In this document: positions 8,720 through 17,406 of the stretch, piece after piece
Position numbering within the stretch: the stretch's first letter is position 1
How the letters are laid out: every line of letters starts with the position of its first letter
From: an uncultured bacterium
Lineage (GTDB): Bacteria; Cyanobacteriota; Vampirovibrionia; Gastranaerophilales; Gastranaerophilaceae
Length of the DNA stretch: 64,000 bases
Reading direction: 5' to 3'
NCBI GenBank assembly: GCA_949298985.1
Contig: CASFYV010000026.1
Location: 1-64,000, forward strand
The notes under the pieces: generated by a model
What the model was told of the DNA's origin: nothing
What the model saw: only the letters and a program-made list of their open reading frames with translations
Database searches by the model: none
Translations under genes and position numbers: made by a program

Positions 8720-10018
8720 ATGTTAACAAAAAGTTCAGCTTTAAAAACTTCTTTTACAGGAGTTGATTTTTCAAAGTATTTATCAAAAACTTCAGAATTT
8801 GTGAAAGAGTTTTCTTCTAGAGCAAATAAAGAAGGTAAATTCTTGAATTGGGTAAATTTACCACAAGAACAATTAAAGAGATTAGATGATATTTATGCTT
8901 TAGCTGATAAGTTAAAAGCTCAAACCGGTGTAAATAAATTAAGTGTTATGGGTATTGGTGGTTCAAAACATACTGTTGAACATATGTTAGGTATCAATGG
9001 ACTTAATATAAATTCTGATTTAATTTATTTTTATTCTGACGTAGATTCAATTAGTTTTAATAGATTTTTAACTAAGTTGGGAAATGATGTTTTATCATCA
9101 AACTATATGATTGCATCAAAATCAGGTTCTACATTTGAAACAAAAGACGGATTTTTAAGAATTCAAAAAATGCTTGAAGATGCGTATATCGCAAAAGGAC
9201 AATCAGAAGAAGATGCTAAAAAATCTGCTGCAAAACACTTTATTGCTGTTACAGACGGTAATGCAGAAAAGAGTGAATTAAGAAGAACATCTATTGCTGA
9301 TGGATGGTTAGGCGATTTATTTATCCATGATGATGTAGGTGGTCGTTTTTCGGCTTTTGATGATCACGCTTTATTTACATTAGCATATGCAGGTATGAAA
9401 AAAGATGATATGGCTGCAATGCTTAAATCTGCTCAAGAAATTTCTGAATTATCTTTATCTGATGATTTAGAGTTAAATGATGCTTTAAAAGAAGGTATTT
9501 TCTGGGCTGATGCAAAATTGAACGGAATAGAAGCTTCTGTTCATCAATATATGGGTGCTATGTTTGAAAATACTGTTTATTGGCATGCACAAATGCAAAA
9601 TGAGTCTGTAAAAGACACTTTAAAACAAGTTGCTAAAGTTCCTGATGCTATGCACCATAGTGCTGAAGCTCATTTTAATCCTGCTAATAAATTGGTATTT
9701 GCTTTAACTGTTCCAGTTGATAATGGAGTTTGTGCTTCTAACGCAAAAGCTTATATTGAAGCTTTAACAAAATCTTATGTAGCATCTGGTGCTTTCTTTA
9801 TTGAAAACGTTGAAACAAATTCTTTGGGCTTAACTCCGGAGGCTGCAGGTGCAGTTACTCAATTGAGAGCTTATGCTACTGTATATCAAGAAATAGTAGA
9901 AGCTATTATGCAAAATAAAGAATTACCTGAAGTTTTAGACAGTGTGTTACAACCTCACGTTGAATTTTATAAAAAGAATTTAAAAGGTGGTGTTGTTGTT
10001 CCTGGTAGAATCGGGTAG
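8720..10018 (+). CDS. pgi: Glucose-6-phosphate isomerase
   Basis: Glycolytic enzyme interconverting glucose-6-phosphate and fructose-6-phosphate. The SIS-type sugar phosphate loops are visible as MGIGGSKHT and SKSGSTFETKDGFLR, and the catalytic segment is GGRFSAFDDHALFTLAYAG. The active-site glutamate region is YMGAMFENTVYWHAQ. At 432 residues it is close to the short Bacillus-type enzyme (about 450). It has its own extended -10 promoter, an AAAGGAG ribosome binding site and an intrinsic terminator at 10,039-10,073, so it is probably monocistronic. Confidence 0.9.
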   Translation: MLTKSSALKTSFTGVDFSKYLSKTSEFVKEFSSRANKEGKFLNWVNLPQEQLKRLDDIYALADKLKAQTGVNKLSVMGIGGSKHTVEHMLGINGLNINSDLIYFYSDVDSISFNRFLTKLGNDVLSSNYMIASKSGSTFETKDGFLRIQKMLEDAYIAKGQSEEDAKKSAAKHFIAVTDGNAEKSELRRTSIADGWLGDLFIHDDVGGRFSAFDDHALFTLAYAGMKKDDMAAMLKSAQEISELSLSDDLELNDALKEGIFWADAKLNGIEASVHQYMGAMFENTVYWHAQMQNESVKDTLKQVAKVPDAMHHSAEAHFNPANKLVFALTVPVDNGVCASNAKAYIEALTKSYVASGAFFIENVETNSLGLTPEAAGAVTQLRAYATVYQEIVEAIMQNKELPEVLDSVLQPHVEFYKKNLKGGVVVPGRIG

Positions 10019-10038
10019 TTTTCTAGAAATTTGAATTT

Positions 10039-10073
10039 GAAAAGAGTTGTTTTTATAGCAACTCTTTTCTTTT
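10039..10073 (+). terminator. Rho-independent terminator of pgi
   Basis: An 11-bp perfect stem (GAAAAGAGTTG at 10,039-10,049 with its complement at 10,059-10,069) with a 9-base loop is followed by a TTTT run. Confidence 0.85.
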
Positions 10074-10087
10074 GTTATAATGTTATT

Positions 10088-10651
10088 GTGTTTAAATTAG
10101 TATATTCAGAAAATTACAAATTTGTTTATAGCGATATGGTAAAACAGTTTCCTGTAGTGGAGCTAAAGTCTTATCAGGATTTTGTAGATAAATTTTCGAA
10201 AGATTATTGTTTATATGAATTTTATGATAATGAGCTTCTTGTTGGATATGTTGTATTATTTATAGATTCTGATTATATTTTTATTGATTATATTGCTATA
10301 TTTAAAGAATTTCATTCTAAAGGTTATGGGACACAAATTTTAAAAACTCTTAAAGATATGTTTGAGTTAGATAAGAAGGGATGTTTTTTAGAGGTCGAAA
10401 AAGTTGATGTAAGTATTCCAAATACAGTAAAAAGAGTGAATTTTTATAAAAATAATGGAGCTGTTTGTTTAAATATTAATTATCTTTATCCAAACAGTGA
10501 AGGTTGCTTACCAATGGATTTATATTTTATTCCTTATAATCAACAATTACCGCAATTATTAGAAATAAAAACTTTCGTAAAAAAATTATTTAATAAAGTA
10601 CATTTTGATATAGAGCATAAAGAGGAAGTTTTTAATAAAATTTTTAGTTAA
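10088..10651 (+). CDS. GNAT-family acetyltransferase
   Basis: Single GNAT domain. The acetyl-CoA loop is YIAIFKEFHSKGYGTQILKTLKDMF, with a glutamate-bearing FLEVEK strand before it ends and NFYKNNGAVCLN in the last helix-strand. The substrate is unknown. Start choice is uncertain. The reading frame opens at a TTG at 10,031, but this lies inside the pgi terminator, so I reject it. A GTG at 10,088 directly follows a TTATAAT-like -10, and an ATG at 10,136 would lose part of the conserved N-terminal strand. Neither has a clear ribosome binding site. A sugar transporter gene follows on the same strand. Confidence 0.7.
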   Translation: MFKLVYSENYKFVYSDMVKQFPVVELKSYQDFVDKFSKDYCLYEFYDNELLVGYVVLFIDSDYIFIDYIAIFKEFHSKGYGTQILKTLKDMFELDKKGCFLEVEKVDVSIPNTVKRVNFYKNNGAVCLNINYLYPNSEGCLPMDLYFIPYNQQLPQLLEIKTFVKKLFNKVHFDIEHKEEVFNKIFS

Positions 10652-10693
10652 AATATTTATAAAGTGTGGTATTAATATTTTAGAGGTGTTTAT

Positions 10694-12049
10694 ATGAAAT
10701 ATTTGTGGCTTTATGTAGTTGCTATAATAGCTTCTTTAGGTGGCTTATTATCTGGTTATGATACAGGTGTAATATCAGGTGCGTTGTTATTTATTAATGA
10801 AACTTGGGTATTACCTGATACTTTGCAAGGATTCCTTGTTAGTTCTGTTTTAATAGGTGCTGTAATTGGAGCTGCAACAAATGGAGTATTGGCAGACGTT
10901 TTCGGTAGAAAAAAAATTATAATGGCAACGGCTGTTATTTTTATTTTAGGTTCAATTTTATGTGCCTTTGCTCCAAATGTTTTTGTGCTTATTCTATCTA
11001 GAATCTTTGTAGGTTTTGCTGTAGGAATAGTAAATTTTGTAGTACCTCTATATCTATCAGAAATTTCTCCTAAAGCTTTAAGAGGGACTTTAGTTTCTCT
11101 ATATCAATGGGCTATTACTGCTGGGATTTTATTTTCATATTTTATAAATGCTATTTTTGCTCAAGCTGTTTATAGTTGGAGATGGATGCTTTTTGCAGGT
11201 GTGCTTCCTGGCTTGATTTTATTTATTGGAATGTGTTTTATGAAAGATACTCCTAGATGGTTGGTTTCAAAAAATAGAGAAGATGAAGCTAAACTAGTTT
11301 TTAATAAAATTGAACCAGATGCAGATGCTCAAATTGAAATTAATGAAATAAAATCCACGTTACAAGCTGAACAAAAAGATGTTCGTTTTAGATTCAAAAA
11401 ATGGATGATAATGCCTTTTGTAGTTGGTATAGGTATTATGTTTGCTCAGATTTGTACCGGTATTAATACAATTATTTATTATGCACCAACGATTTTTAAA
11501 ACTGCGGGGTTTGATAGTAATTTAACCGCTATTTACGCTACAACAGGTATTGGCGTTGTAAATTTTGTGATGACTATTGTTGCAGTCTTTTTTACTGATA
11601 AAATTGGTAGAAAACCTTTGTTATATTTTGGACTTACAGGGGTTATGTTAAGTTTATTTGCATTGAGCGCGTCTTTTGCTTTTGCAAACGCATTGGGTGA
11701 TAATTTGAAATGGCTTGCTGTTGGAAGTTTAGTTACTTATATAGTTTGTTTTGCAATGAGTCTTGGACCTATTGGTTGGATTTTGGTTTCTGAAGTTTTT
11801 CCTTTGAAAATAAGAGGAATTGCTATGAGCATTTGTACTGTTTCAAATTTTGCCTTTAATTTCTTTGTAGTTGCAAGTTTCCCTATTTTATTACATAGAA
11901 TTGGTGGGGCTTGGACTTTTGCGATTTTTGGAATGGTTTCTATTTTGTGTATCATATTTGTTTACTTTTTTGTTCCTGAAACTAAGGGAATTTCTTTGGA
12001 ACAAATTGAATCAAATTGGAGAAGAAATATTTTACCTAGAAATTTTTAA
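10694..12049 (+). CDS. Sugar porter (MFS) family sugar/H+ symporter
   Basis: Twelve-helix major facilitator of the sugar porter family (XylE/GalP/AraE relatives). The first helix carries GYDTGVISGALLFI. The loop 2-3 motif is GVLADVFGRKKIIM, the loop 8-9 motif is FFTDKIGRKPLLYFG, and the C-terminal signature VPETKGISLEQIE is present. IGWILVSEVFP gives the helix 10 motif. At 451 residues it is normal size. The substrate (xylose, arabinose, galactose or glucose) cannot be decided from sequence. An AGAGGTG ribosome binding site precedes the ATG. Confidence 0.9.
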   Translation: MKYLWLYVVAIIASLGGLLSGYDTGVISGALLFINETWVLPDTLQGFLVSSVLIGAVIGAATNGVLADVFGRKKIIMATAVIFILGSILCAFAPNVFVLILSRIFVGFAVGIVNFVVPLYLSEISPKALRGTLVSLYQWAITAGILFSYFINAIFAQAVYSWRWMLFAGVLPGLILFIGMCFMKDTPRWLVSKNREDEAKLVFNKIEPDADAQIEINEIKSTLQAEQKDVRFRFKKWMIMPFVVGIGIMFAQICTGINTIIYYAPTIFKTAGFDSNLTAIYATTGIGVVNFVMTIVAVFFTDKIGRKPLLYFGLTGVMLSLFALSASFAFANALGDNLKWLAVGSLVTYIVCFAMSLGPIGWILVSEVFPLKIRGIAMSICTVSNFAFNFFVVASFPILLHRIGGAWTFAIFGMVSILCIIFVYFFVPETKGISLEQIESNWRRNILPRNF

Positions 12050-12098
12050 TATCCAAATGACTAATTTTAAAATTTATTATTATTGAAATAATTAGAAT

Positions 12099-12953
12099 AT
12101 GAAAAATATTTTAATTGTTTTAGGGGTTCTGCTGTTAATTTTGATAGGTATTTCTTTTCATTATAAAACTCATTTTATAAAAGTTAAAGCTGAATTTAAA
12201 GAATTAGAACCTTTTCCCAAAAATTTGTCTGTTTATTATAAAGGGTTTAAGTTAGGTCATTCTACAAAAGTATATCCTTCAAAAGATTTTACCAAGACTT
12301 ATGTAGATTTAGTTTTGAATATAAATGAATTGGCTTTACCTGATAATTCTGCAATAAAAATCAAGACTAAAAATAAAAAAGATTATATTGAATTATTATA
12401 TCCAAATGAGCCTTCTGTTAATTATTTAAAAAATGGTTCGATAATAAAAGGAGAAGTTTCTTACAATTTATCTTCATATTTATCAGCACAAGCTGAAAAT
12501 GGTGGCTTTGATGATTTACAAGATAATTTAAATACAACGATTTCAGCAGCGGGTGATACTTTTAGTGCGTTAACAGATTTAATTAATACAAGTAATTCAA
12601 TTTTAACTGATATTAAACCAGATATTAAAAAAAGTACCAGTAATTTAGTTGTTGCATCTGAAAATTTAGCTGATTTAACTCAGAAATTAAATAATTCTGC
12701 AAAAGCTGAATATGTGAATGATACATTTAAAAATATTAAAGATACCTCTCAGAATATTGAAAAAATTACTGCGAGTACTGCTAGTATTACAAAGAAGATT
12801 GATAATAAAACAGTGAATTTAGTTGATTGTCTTATAAAAAATATTAATAATGTCGTTTTAAATATTAATGAAATTGTTTGTGGAATAAAGTCTACTTTAT
12901 CAAAGAAATTTGGAGGAGTAAGATTATTTTTAGGTCAATCAATACAAAAATAA
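12099..12953 (+). CDS. MCE/MlaD-domain lipid-transport-type protein
   Basis: One N-terminal transmembrane helix (residues 3-20) is followed by an MCE domain at about 30-115, read from LEPFPKNLSVYYKGFKLGHSTKVYPSKDF and ALPDNSAIKIKTKNKKDYIELLYP. A long Asn/Ser/Thr/Lys-rich helical tail (about 135-270) probably forms a coiled coil or tunnel segment. In diderm bacteria MlaD/Mce proteins bind phospholipid and work with an MlaFE ABC transporter. No mlaE or mlaF gene is in this window, so the partner is elsewhere. Presence of an MCE protein supports an outer membrane. It is followed 22 bases later by a U32 gene. Confidence 0.8.
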   Translation: MKNILIVLGVLLLILIGISFHYKTHFIKVKAEFKELEPFPKNLSVYYKGFKLGHSTKVYPSKDFTKTYVDLVLNINELALPDNSAIKIKTKNKKDYIELLYPNEPSVNYLKNGSIIKGEVSYNLSSYLSAQAENGGFDDLQDNLNTTISAAGDTFSALTDLINTSNSILTDIKPDIKKSTSNLVVASENLADLTQKLNNSAKAEYVNDTFKNIKDTSQNIEKITASTASITKKIDNKTVNLVDCLIKNINNVVLNINEIVCGIKSTLSKKFGGVRLFLGQSIQK

Positions 12954-12975
12954 AAATTTGTGATAAAATTTTTGT

Positions 12976-14244
12976 ATGATTAAACCGGAACTTTTAATGC
13001 CTGCTGGCAATATTGAAAAATTAAAATATGCAATAAAATACGGTGCTGACGCGGTATATCTCGGTGTTGTGGATTTTAGCTTAAGAGCGATGAGAAAAGG
13101 TGAATTGATTACATTGGATAATTTAAAATTCGCTATTCAAACAGCTCAAGAAATGGGGGCTAAAGCTTATCTAACACTTAATATTTTTGCTTTTAATAAT
13201 GATATAAAATTATTAGAAAGTTGCATGGATAAAATTGTTGACTCTAAGCCGGATGCACTTATTATAAGTGATGTTGGTATTATGAGATTGGCAAAAAAAT
13301 ATATGCCAAATGTTGATATTCATGTAAGTACTCAAGCGAATATTTTGAACTATGAGGCTGTAAGATTTTGGCAAGATATGGGTGCTACTCGTGCTATTTT
13401 AGCAAGGGAATTACCTATAAAAGATGTTGCAGAAATTAAGAAAAATGTTCCTGATATGGAATTAGAATGTTTTATTCACGGGGCACAATGTGTATCTTTT
13501 TCCGGTAGATGTTTGTTGAGCGATTATATGACTGATGGAGAACGAAAAGCAAATTCAGGTAACTGCTCGCAACCTTGCAGATGGAGTTATAAGTTAGTAG
13601 AAGAAACAAGGCCCGGACAGTATTATGAAATTGAGGAAAATGAAAAAGGTACTCATATTTTAAGTACTAAAGATTTGTGTTTGGTTAAACATTTGAAAGA
13701 TATGATGGAAGCTGGTATTGATTCTTTTAAGGTTGAAGGTCGTACAAAGAGTTTGTACTATGTATCAGCTGTTGCTAAAGCTTATCGAGAAGCTATAGAT
13801 ACTGTTTATCAAAATCCTAATTCTGATATGACAGAGTTTTATAATGAATTATTAAAAGTTGGAAACAGAGGGTACACTACAGGTTTTTATTTAGGTGAAG
13901 GATATCCGAAAGACGGATATAGCTATGATATTTCTAAAGGGTTAGCCGGTGCTGATTTCTTGTGTGAATTTTGGGATTTTGATGGCGAGTATTATAAAAT
14001 CAAAACAAAAAATAAGTTTCATAAATTTGAAGATATAGAAGTTATTTCTCCTAGTGAAAAGTTTGTTACTCAATTAACTGAGATAAAAAATTTAAAAGGG
14101 GAAGAGTTAGAATTAGCTAATACTAATGATGAATTGTTAGTGAAATTGACAAAAGCTCCTGAAGATTATAAATTTGCATTAGCCAGAACTGTTGGGATTA
14201 AAGGCGATAATAATGAGACTACTAAATGTTCTTGTGGAGATTAA
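12976..14244 (+). CDS. U32 peptidase family protein, tRNA hydroxylation type (TrhP/YegQ-like)
   Basis: U32 family, whose YegQ/TrhP branch is needed for 5-hydroxyuridine formation at tRNA position 34 from prephenate rather than for proteolysis. Seen: ELLMPAGNIEKLKYAIKYGADAVYLG at the N-terminus, ELECFIHGAQCVSFSGRCLLSDYM, and NSGNCSQPCRWSY, which give the conserved four-cysteine set that probably holds an Fe-S cluster. IDSFKVEGRTKS is the family signature. The tail KCSCGD adds two more cysteines. Length 422 residues fits TrhP (about 450). A second, longer U32 gene of the RlhA type is at 44.7 kb. yqeG follows 3 bases downstream. Confidence 0.85.
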   Translation: MIKPELLMPAGNIEKLKYAIKYGADAVYLGVVDFSLRAMRKGELITLDNLKFAIQTAQEMGAKAYLTLNIFAFNNDIKLLESCMDKIVDSKPDALIISDVGIMRLAKKYMPNVDIHVSTQANILNYEAVRFWQDMGATRAILARELPIKDVAEIKKNVPDMELECFIHGAQCVSFSGRCLLSDYMTDGERKANSGNCSQPCRWSYKLVEETRPGQYYEIEENEKGTHILSTKDLCLVKHLKDMMEAGIDSFKVEGRTKSLYYVSAVAKAYREAIDTVYQNPNSDMTEFYNELLKVGNRGYTTGFYLGEGYPKDGYSYDISKGLAGADFLCEFWDFDGEYYKIKTKNKFHKFEDIEVISPSEKFVTQLTEIKNLKGEELELANTNDELLVKLTKAPEDYKFALARTVGIKGDNNETTKCSCGD

Positions 14245-14247
14245 TAA

Positions 14248-14724
14248 ATGTTTTTAAAACCTGATTATAATTTAAATAATATATATGAAATAGATTTTAA
14301 GGAATTAAGAGATTTAGGTATAAAATGTTTGATGTTTGATTTAGATAGTACAGTTATGGTGTCTAAATCTGCAAATTTTTTGCCTGAAACCATAGAGTGG
14401 TTTAGTACTTTTATTAGAGATTTTCATGTGGCGATTATTTCTAATAATAAAAATGATAAATATATAGAATATGCTTCAAGAATAGCTCCTTGTAAGGTTA
14501 TAGGAAGCGCGAATAAGCCAAATCCTAAAATTATGAAAGAATATATTGAAAGTATTGATATAAAACCTCAAGAAGCTGTTATGATAGGTGATAGACCCCT
14601 TACTGACATACTAGCTGGTAAACTTTTAGGGTGTAAGACAATCTTAGTAGGTTCAATAAACCCTAATGAAAATTTGCCAACGAAGTTTGTTAGGGCATTA
14701 GAAAGATCTACAATTAGACGTTAA
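14248..14724 (+). CDS. yqeG: YqeG-family HAD phosphatase
   Basis: Small HAD superfamily IIIA hydrolase of 158 residues. Motif I is CLMFDLDSTVM, motif II is HVAIISNN, and motifs III/IV are KPNPKIMKEYI and AVMIGDRPLTDILAGKLLG. The mid-size YqeG subfamily is broadly conserved in Firmicutes and Cyanobacteria; the substrate is not firmly established, although mitochondrial and plastid relatives dephosphorylate phosphatidylglycerophosphate. It is tightly coupled to the U32 gene upstream (3-base gap). Confidence 0.85.
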   Translation: MFLKPDYNLNNIYEIDFKELRDLGIKCLMFDLDSTVMVSKSANFLPETIEWFSTFIRDFHVAIISNNKNDKYIEYASRIAPCKVIGSANKPNPKIMKEYIESIDIKPQEAVMIGDRPLTDILAGKLLGCKTILVGSINPNENLPTKFVRALERSTIRR

Positions 14725-14732
14725 ATAATTTT

Positions 14733-15437
14733 TTATTTTCCAAAACGTCTGTTTCTATTGTTATATTCTACAATGCATTCTGCAAGCTTTTCTTTGTTGA
14801 ATTCAGGCCAATATTCTTTTCTAACTATAAATTCAGAATATGCAATTTGCCATAAAAGATAATTAGATATTCTCATTTCACCACCTGTTCTAATTAATAA
14901 ATCAGGGTCAGGAATATCTTTTGTGTATAAGTATTTTGAAATTGTTTCTTCTGTTATTTCTGTTTCTTGACTTTTTATGATTTCATTTATTGCGTGAACG
15001 ATTTCAGCTCTAGATCCGTAATTAAAAGCAATTTGAAGATGAACGCCAGTATTATTTTTTGTTGTTTCTACAGCGTTTGATAATATTTTTTGTAAATTAT
15101 TGCTTAATTTTGTTGTATCACCGATAAATGAAATTACTACATTGTTTTCATCCATTTCTTTAAGTTCATTTTTTAATGTTTGCCCTAATAAATCCATTAA
15201 AAAATTTACTTCTTCTGGTTTTCTATTCCAATTCTCGGTAGAAAAAGCATATACGGTAAGGTATTTTACACCGAAATCGTCGCAAGCTCTCATTGTTGCT
15301 TTAAGTGAGTCTACCCCTTTTTTATGTCCCATTGCTGATGGTAGATTTTTTTCTTTTGCCCATCTTCTGTTCCCGTCCATTATTATTGCTATATGTTTTA
15401 TGTCGCAATTTTTCACTATATCTTTAATATTTTCCAC
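14733..15437 (-). CDS. uppS: Isoprenyl (undecaprenyl diphosphate) synthase
   Basis: Cis-prenyltransferase making the C55 carrier for peptidoglycan and surface polysaccharides. The HIAIIMDGNRRWAKEKNL motif with the catalytic aspartate, YLTVYAFSTENWNRKPEEV, and the C-terminal DLLIRTGGEMRISNYLLWQIAYSEF complete the five conserved regions. 234 residues is normal. The start is GTG at 15,437 with AAGGAA 7 bases upstream. It follows the M14-like peptidase on the same strand. Confidence 0.95.
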   Translation of the reverse strand: MENIKDIVKNCDIKHIAIIMDGNRRWAKEKNLPSAMGHKKGVDSLKATMRACDDFGVKYLTVYAFSTENWNRKPEEVNFLMDLLGQTLKNELKEMDENNVVISFIGDTTKLSNNLQKILSNAVETTKNNTGVHLQIAFNYGSRAEIVHAINEIIKSQETEITEETISKYLYTKDIPDPDLLIRTGGEMRISNYLLWQIAYSEFIVRKEYWPEFNKEKLAECIVEYNNRNRRFGK

Positions 15438-15449
15438 TTCTTAATTCCT

Positions 15450-16082
15450 TTAAATATCTACTTTAATTTCCTGAGGTAAATAATTTTCTAATAATTTAAA
15501 AATTTTAAAAACAGGTTCCTCTAATTTTTCTATTTCAATTTCTTCATCCAATTCTAATGTAATTGTAGGTATATTTTTTTCAATACCGGCCCAAGTGCCA
15601 AAACTTCCAGGAGTCGGGTAGCCTATTGATTTTTCTACTGGATAATTAATAATTTGTGAGATTTTTTCTGCAATATCTTTTGCTGGACCATCATAATTTA
15701 CGACTTTATATGGTGCGTGTAATGTTAATATTATTTGGGGTTTAAATTCTTCAATCATTTCAATTAAAAATTTTGTTTCTAATTCACTGGCAGGAGTTTC
15801 ACCACCATAAAAATCTCCTTTTTCTGAAAGAGTCCAGTTTTTTGTTGGGAAATTTCTATTTATGTCTACTCCATTAGAATTTACTCTTGTATTATTATTT
15901 AAGCCATCAGGATTTAGGCAAGGTATTAATAATAATTTTGTTTCTGGATTTTCGTCAATATATTTTTCAATAAGATATTTCCCTTGCGGTTCATCTCCGT
16001 GCATACATCCAATTATAAGAATTGGGGTGTAATTTTTATTTTTTAGTAAGTATAAGAAGTTCCCTTGAGCTGTTTCTACCAT
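15450..16082 (-). CDS. M14-type zinc carboxypeptidase-like protein
   Basis: Compact M14-like metallopeptidase (210 residues, similar to the MpaA/DUF2817 group). Zinc ligands appear as H-G-D-E in GCMHGDEPQGKYLIEKY and a later histidine in LTLHAPYKV. The NPDGLNNNTRVNSNGVDINRNFP segment gives the substrate arginine loop, and TLELDEE supplies the probable catalytic glutamate. No signal peptide is visible, so the substrate is probably cytosolic, for example a recycled murein peptide. It lies 9 bases after the M16-like gene and may share its transcript with uppS. Confidence 0.8.
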   Translation of the reverse strand: MVETAQGNFLYLLKNKNYTPILIIGCMHGDEPQGKYLIEKYIDENPETKLLLIPCLNPDGLNNNTRVNSNGVDINRNFPTKNWTLSEKGDFYGGETPASELETKFLIEMIEEFKPQIILTLHAPYKVVNYDGPAKDIAEKISQIINYPVEKSIGYPTPGSFGTWAGIEKNIPTITLELDEEIEIEKLEEPVFKIFKLLENYLPQEIKVDI

Positions 16083-16091
16083 AATAATTTC

Positions 16092-17288
16092 CTAAGGTTT
16101 TATTATTGCGATTACATAATCTTCTGTGAAATATTTGTTTGCACAATCTTGTATTTGCTCAGGAGTAACTGATTTAATTTGCTCTATAATAGTTTTTTGA
16201 TAATCAAAAGGTTTTCCCATAACAGAATAGTAAGCCATCATGCCTGCTTGTTGGGAATTTGTTTCACTGATAAATTGTTGTTTACCAATTAAATTGTTTT
16301 TGGCATTATTTAATTCTTCAATTGTTATTGGTATGTTTTTGATTTTTTCAATTTCTTCTTTGAAACCTTGTATGGAGGTTTTAATATTAGACGGTTCAGT
16401 TCCTATATAAATACTGAAAACTGCAGATTTTAGATGTGTTTCATAAGCGGAACGAACAGTGTATGCTAATCCTTTTTTCTCTCTTAACTCTAAGAACAAC
16501 CTTGAAGATAATCCGCTGGCTCCTAATATTACATTTAGAAGCATTATAACAGGATAGTCTTTGTTTCCGATTGTAGGAACTCGCCACCCTTGTAAAATTT
16601 GAGCTTGGTTAGCATCTTCTTTTATTATTTCTACATACTCTTTTTTTATTTTATTAGGCTCTGGTATTAAACTTTCAATTTCTTTTGAAGAAGGAAGAGT
16701 TGATAAATATTTTTCAGCTATAGTGTAATCAATATCACCTACTATAGCTAACGATTTTTTGCTGTTATTTAATAAGTTTGTGTAAGAATTTATTACATCT
16801 TCTTTTTGTACGTTATCAATTTCTTCAAGAATTTTTGTGTACGAATGTCCGTAGAAATGATTTTTATATATAGTTTTTGTAAATAAGTCGGAAACTTTTA
16901 CTTTAGCAGAATCAAGTTCTGCGGTAAGTTCTCCTTTTAATTTTTGTTTTTCTTTTTCAAATTCTTCAAAAGTCGGATTCAATATAATCTCGTTTAAAAT
17001 AGATAATGCAAGTTCAAAGTCTCCATTAAGACAGATAAACTTAAATTTTAGATAATCAGATTTCATTTCTGTATATAATTCTATTGCATTATTATCTAAT
17101 AATTTTGAAATTTCTTCTGCAGAGTATTTTTTAGTTCCTTTTAAAAGAAGTCTATTCATCAATGAATACTCTCCTGATTTGTTTTCAGGATTTTCGATTG
17201 AAAAATTTAATGTTAAACCAACTCTTGGCGTATTTTTATTTTGCTTAAAACAAGCTTTTATATTATTTTTTAATTCAAATTCTCTCAT
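16092..17288 (-). CDS. M16-family protein lacking the catalytic zinc motif
   Basis: Pitrilysin/M16 fold of about 400 residues with both homologous halves. The C-terminal half has the clear family signature GASGLSSRLFLELREKKGLAYTVRSAYE. In the N-terminal half the HxxEH zinc-binding motif is absent: where active members read roughly HxxEHMxFKGT, this protein has YSLMNRLLLKGTKKYSAEEI. It is therefore predicted to be the non-catalytic subunit of an M16B pair or a chaperone-like pseudo-protease; no catalytic partner is adjacent. I use the ATG at 17,288; a TTG at 17,294 is also in frame. Divergent from the acidic protein gene. Confidence 0.8.
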   Translation of the reverse strand: MREFELKNNIKACFKQNKNTPRVGLTLNFSIENPENKSGEYSLMNRLLLKGTKKYSAEEISKLLDNNAIELYTEMKSDYLKFKFICLNGDFELALSILNEIILNPTFEEFEKEKQKLKGELTAELDSAKVKVSDLFTKTIYKNHFYGHSYTKILEEIDNVQKEDVINSYTNLLNNSKKSLAIVGDIDYTIAEKYLSTLPSSKEIESLIPEPNKIKKEYVEIIKEDANQAQILQGWRVPTIGNKDYPVIMLLNVILGASGLSSRLFLELREKKGLAYTVRSAYETHLKSAVFSIYIGTEPSNIKTSIQGFKEEIEKIKNIPITIEELNNAKNNLIGKQQFISETNSQQAGMMAYYSVMGKPFDYQKTIIEQIKSVTPEQIQDCANKYFTEDYVIAIIKP

Positions 17289-17406
17289 ACTCAAATTTAA
17301 TCATAAAAATAAACTAAAAAAAAGTATTTTTATTTTTGGTTTCAAATTGTAAATAAGTGTATAAAAATGGATTTATCTATGATAGAATGTTTTTAGAGGA
17401 AATAGA

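Noticed and set aside
10031..10087. TTG start extending the acetyltransferase by 19 residues or more
   Set aside because: The stretch contains the pgi terminator hairpin and a -10-like TTATAAT, so it is not coding.
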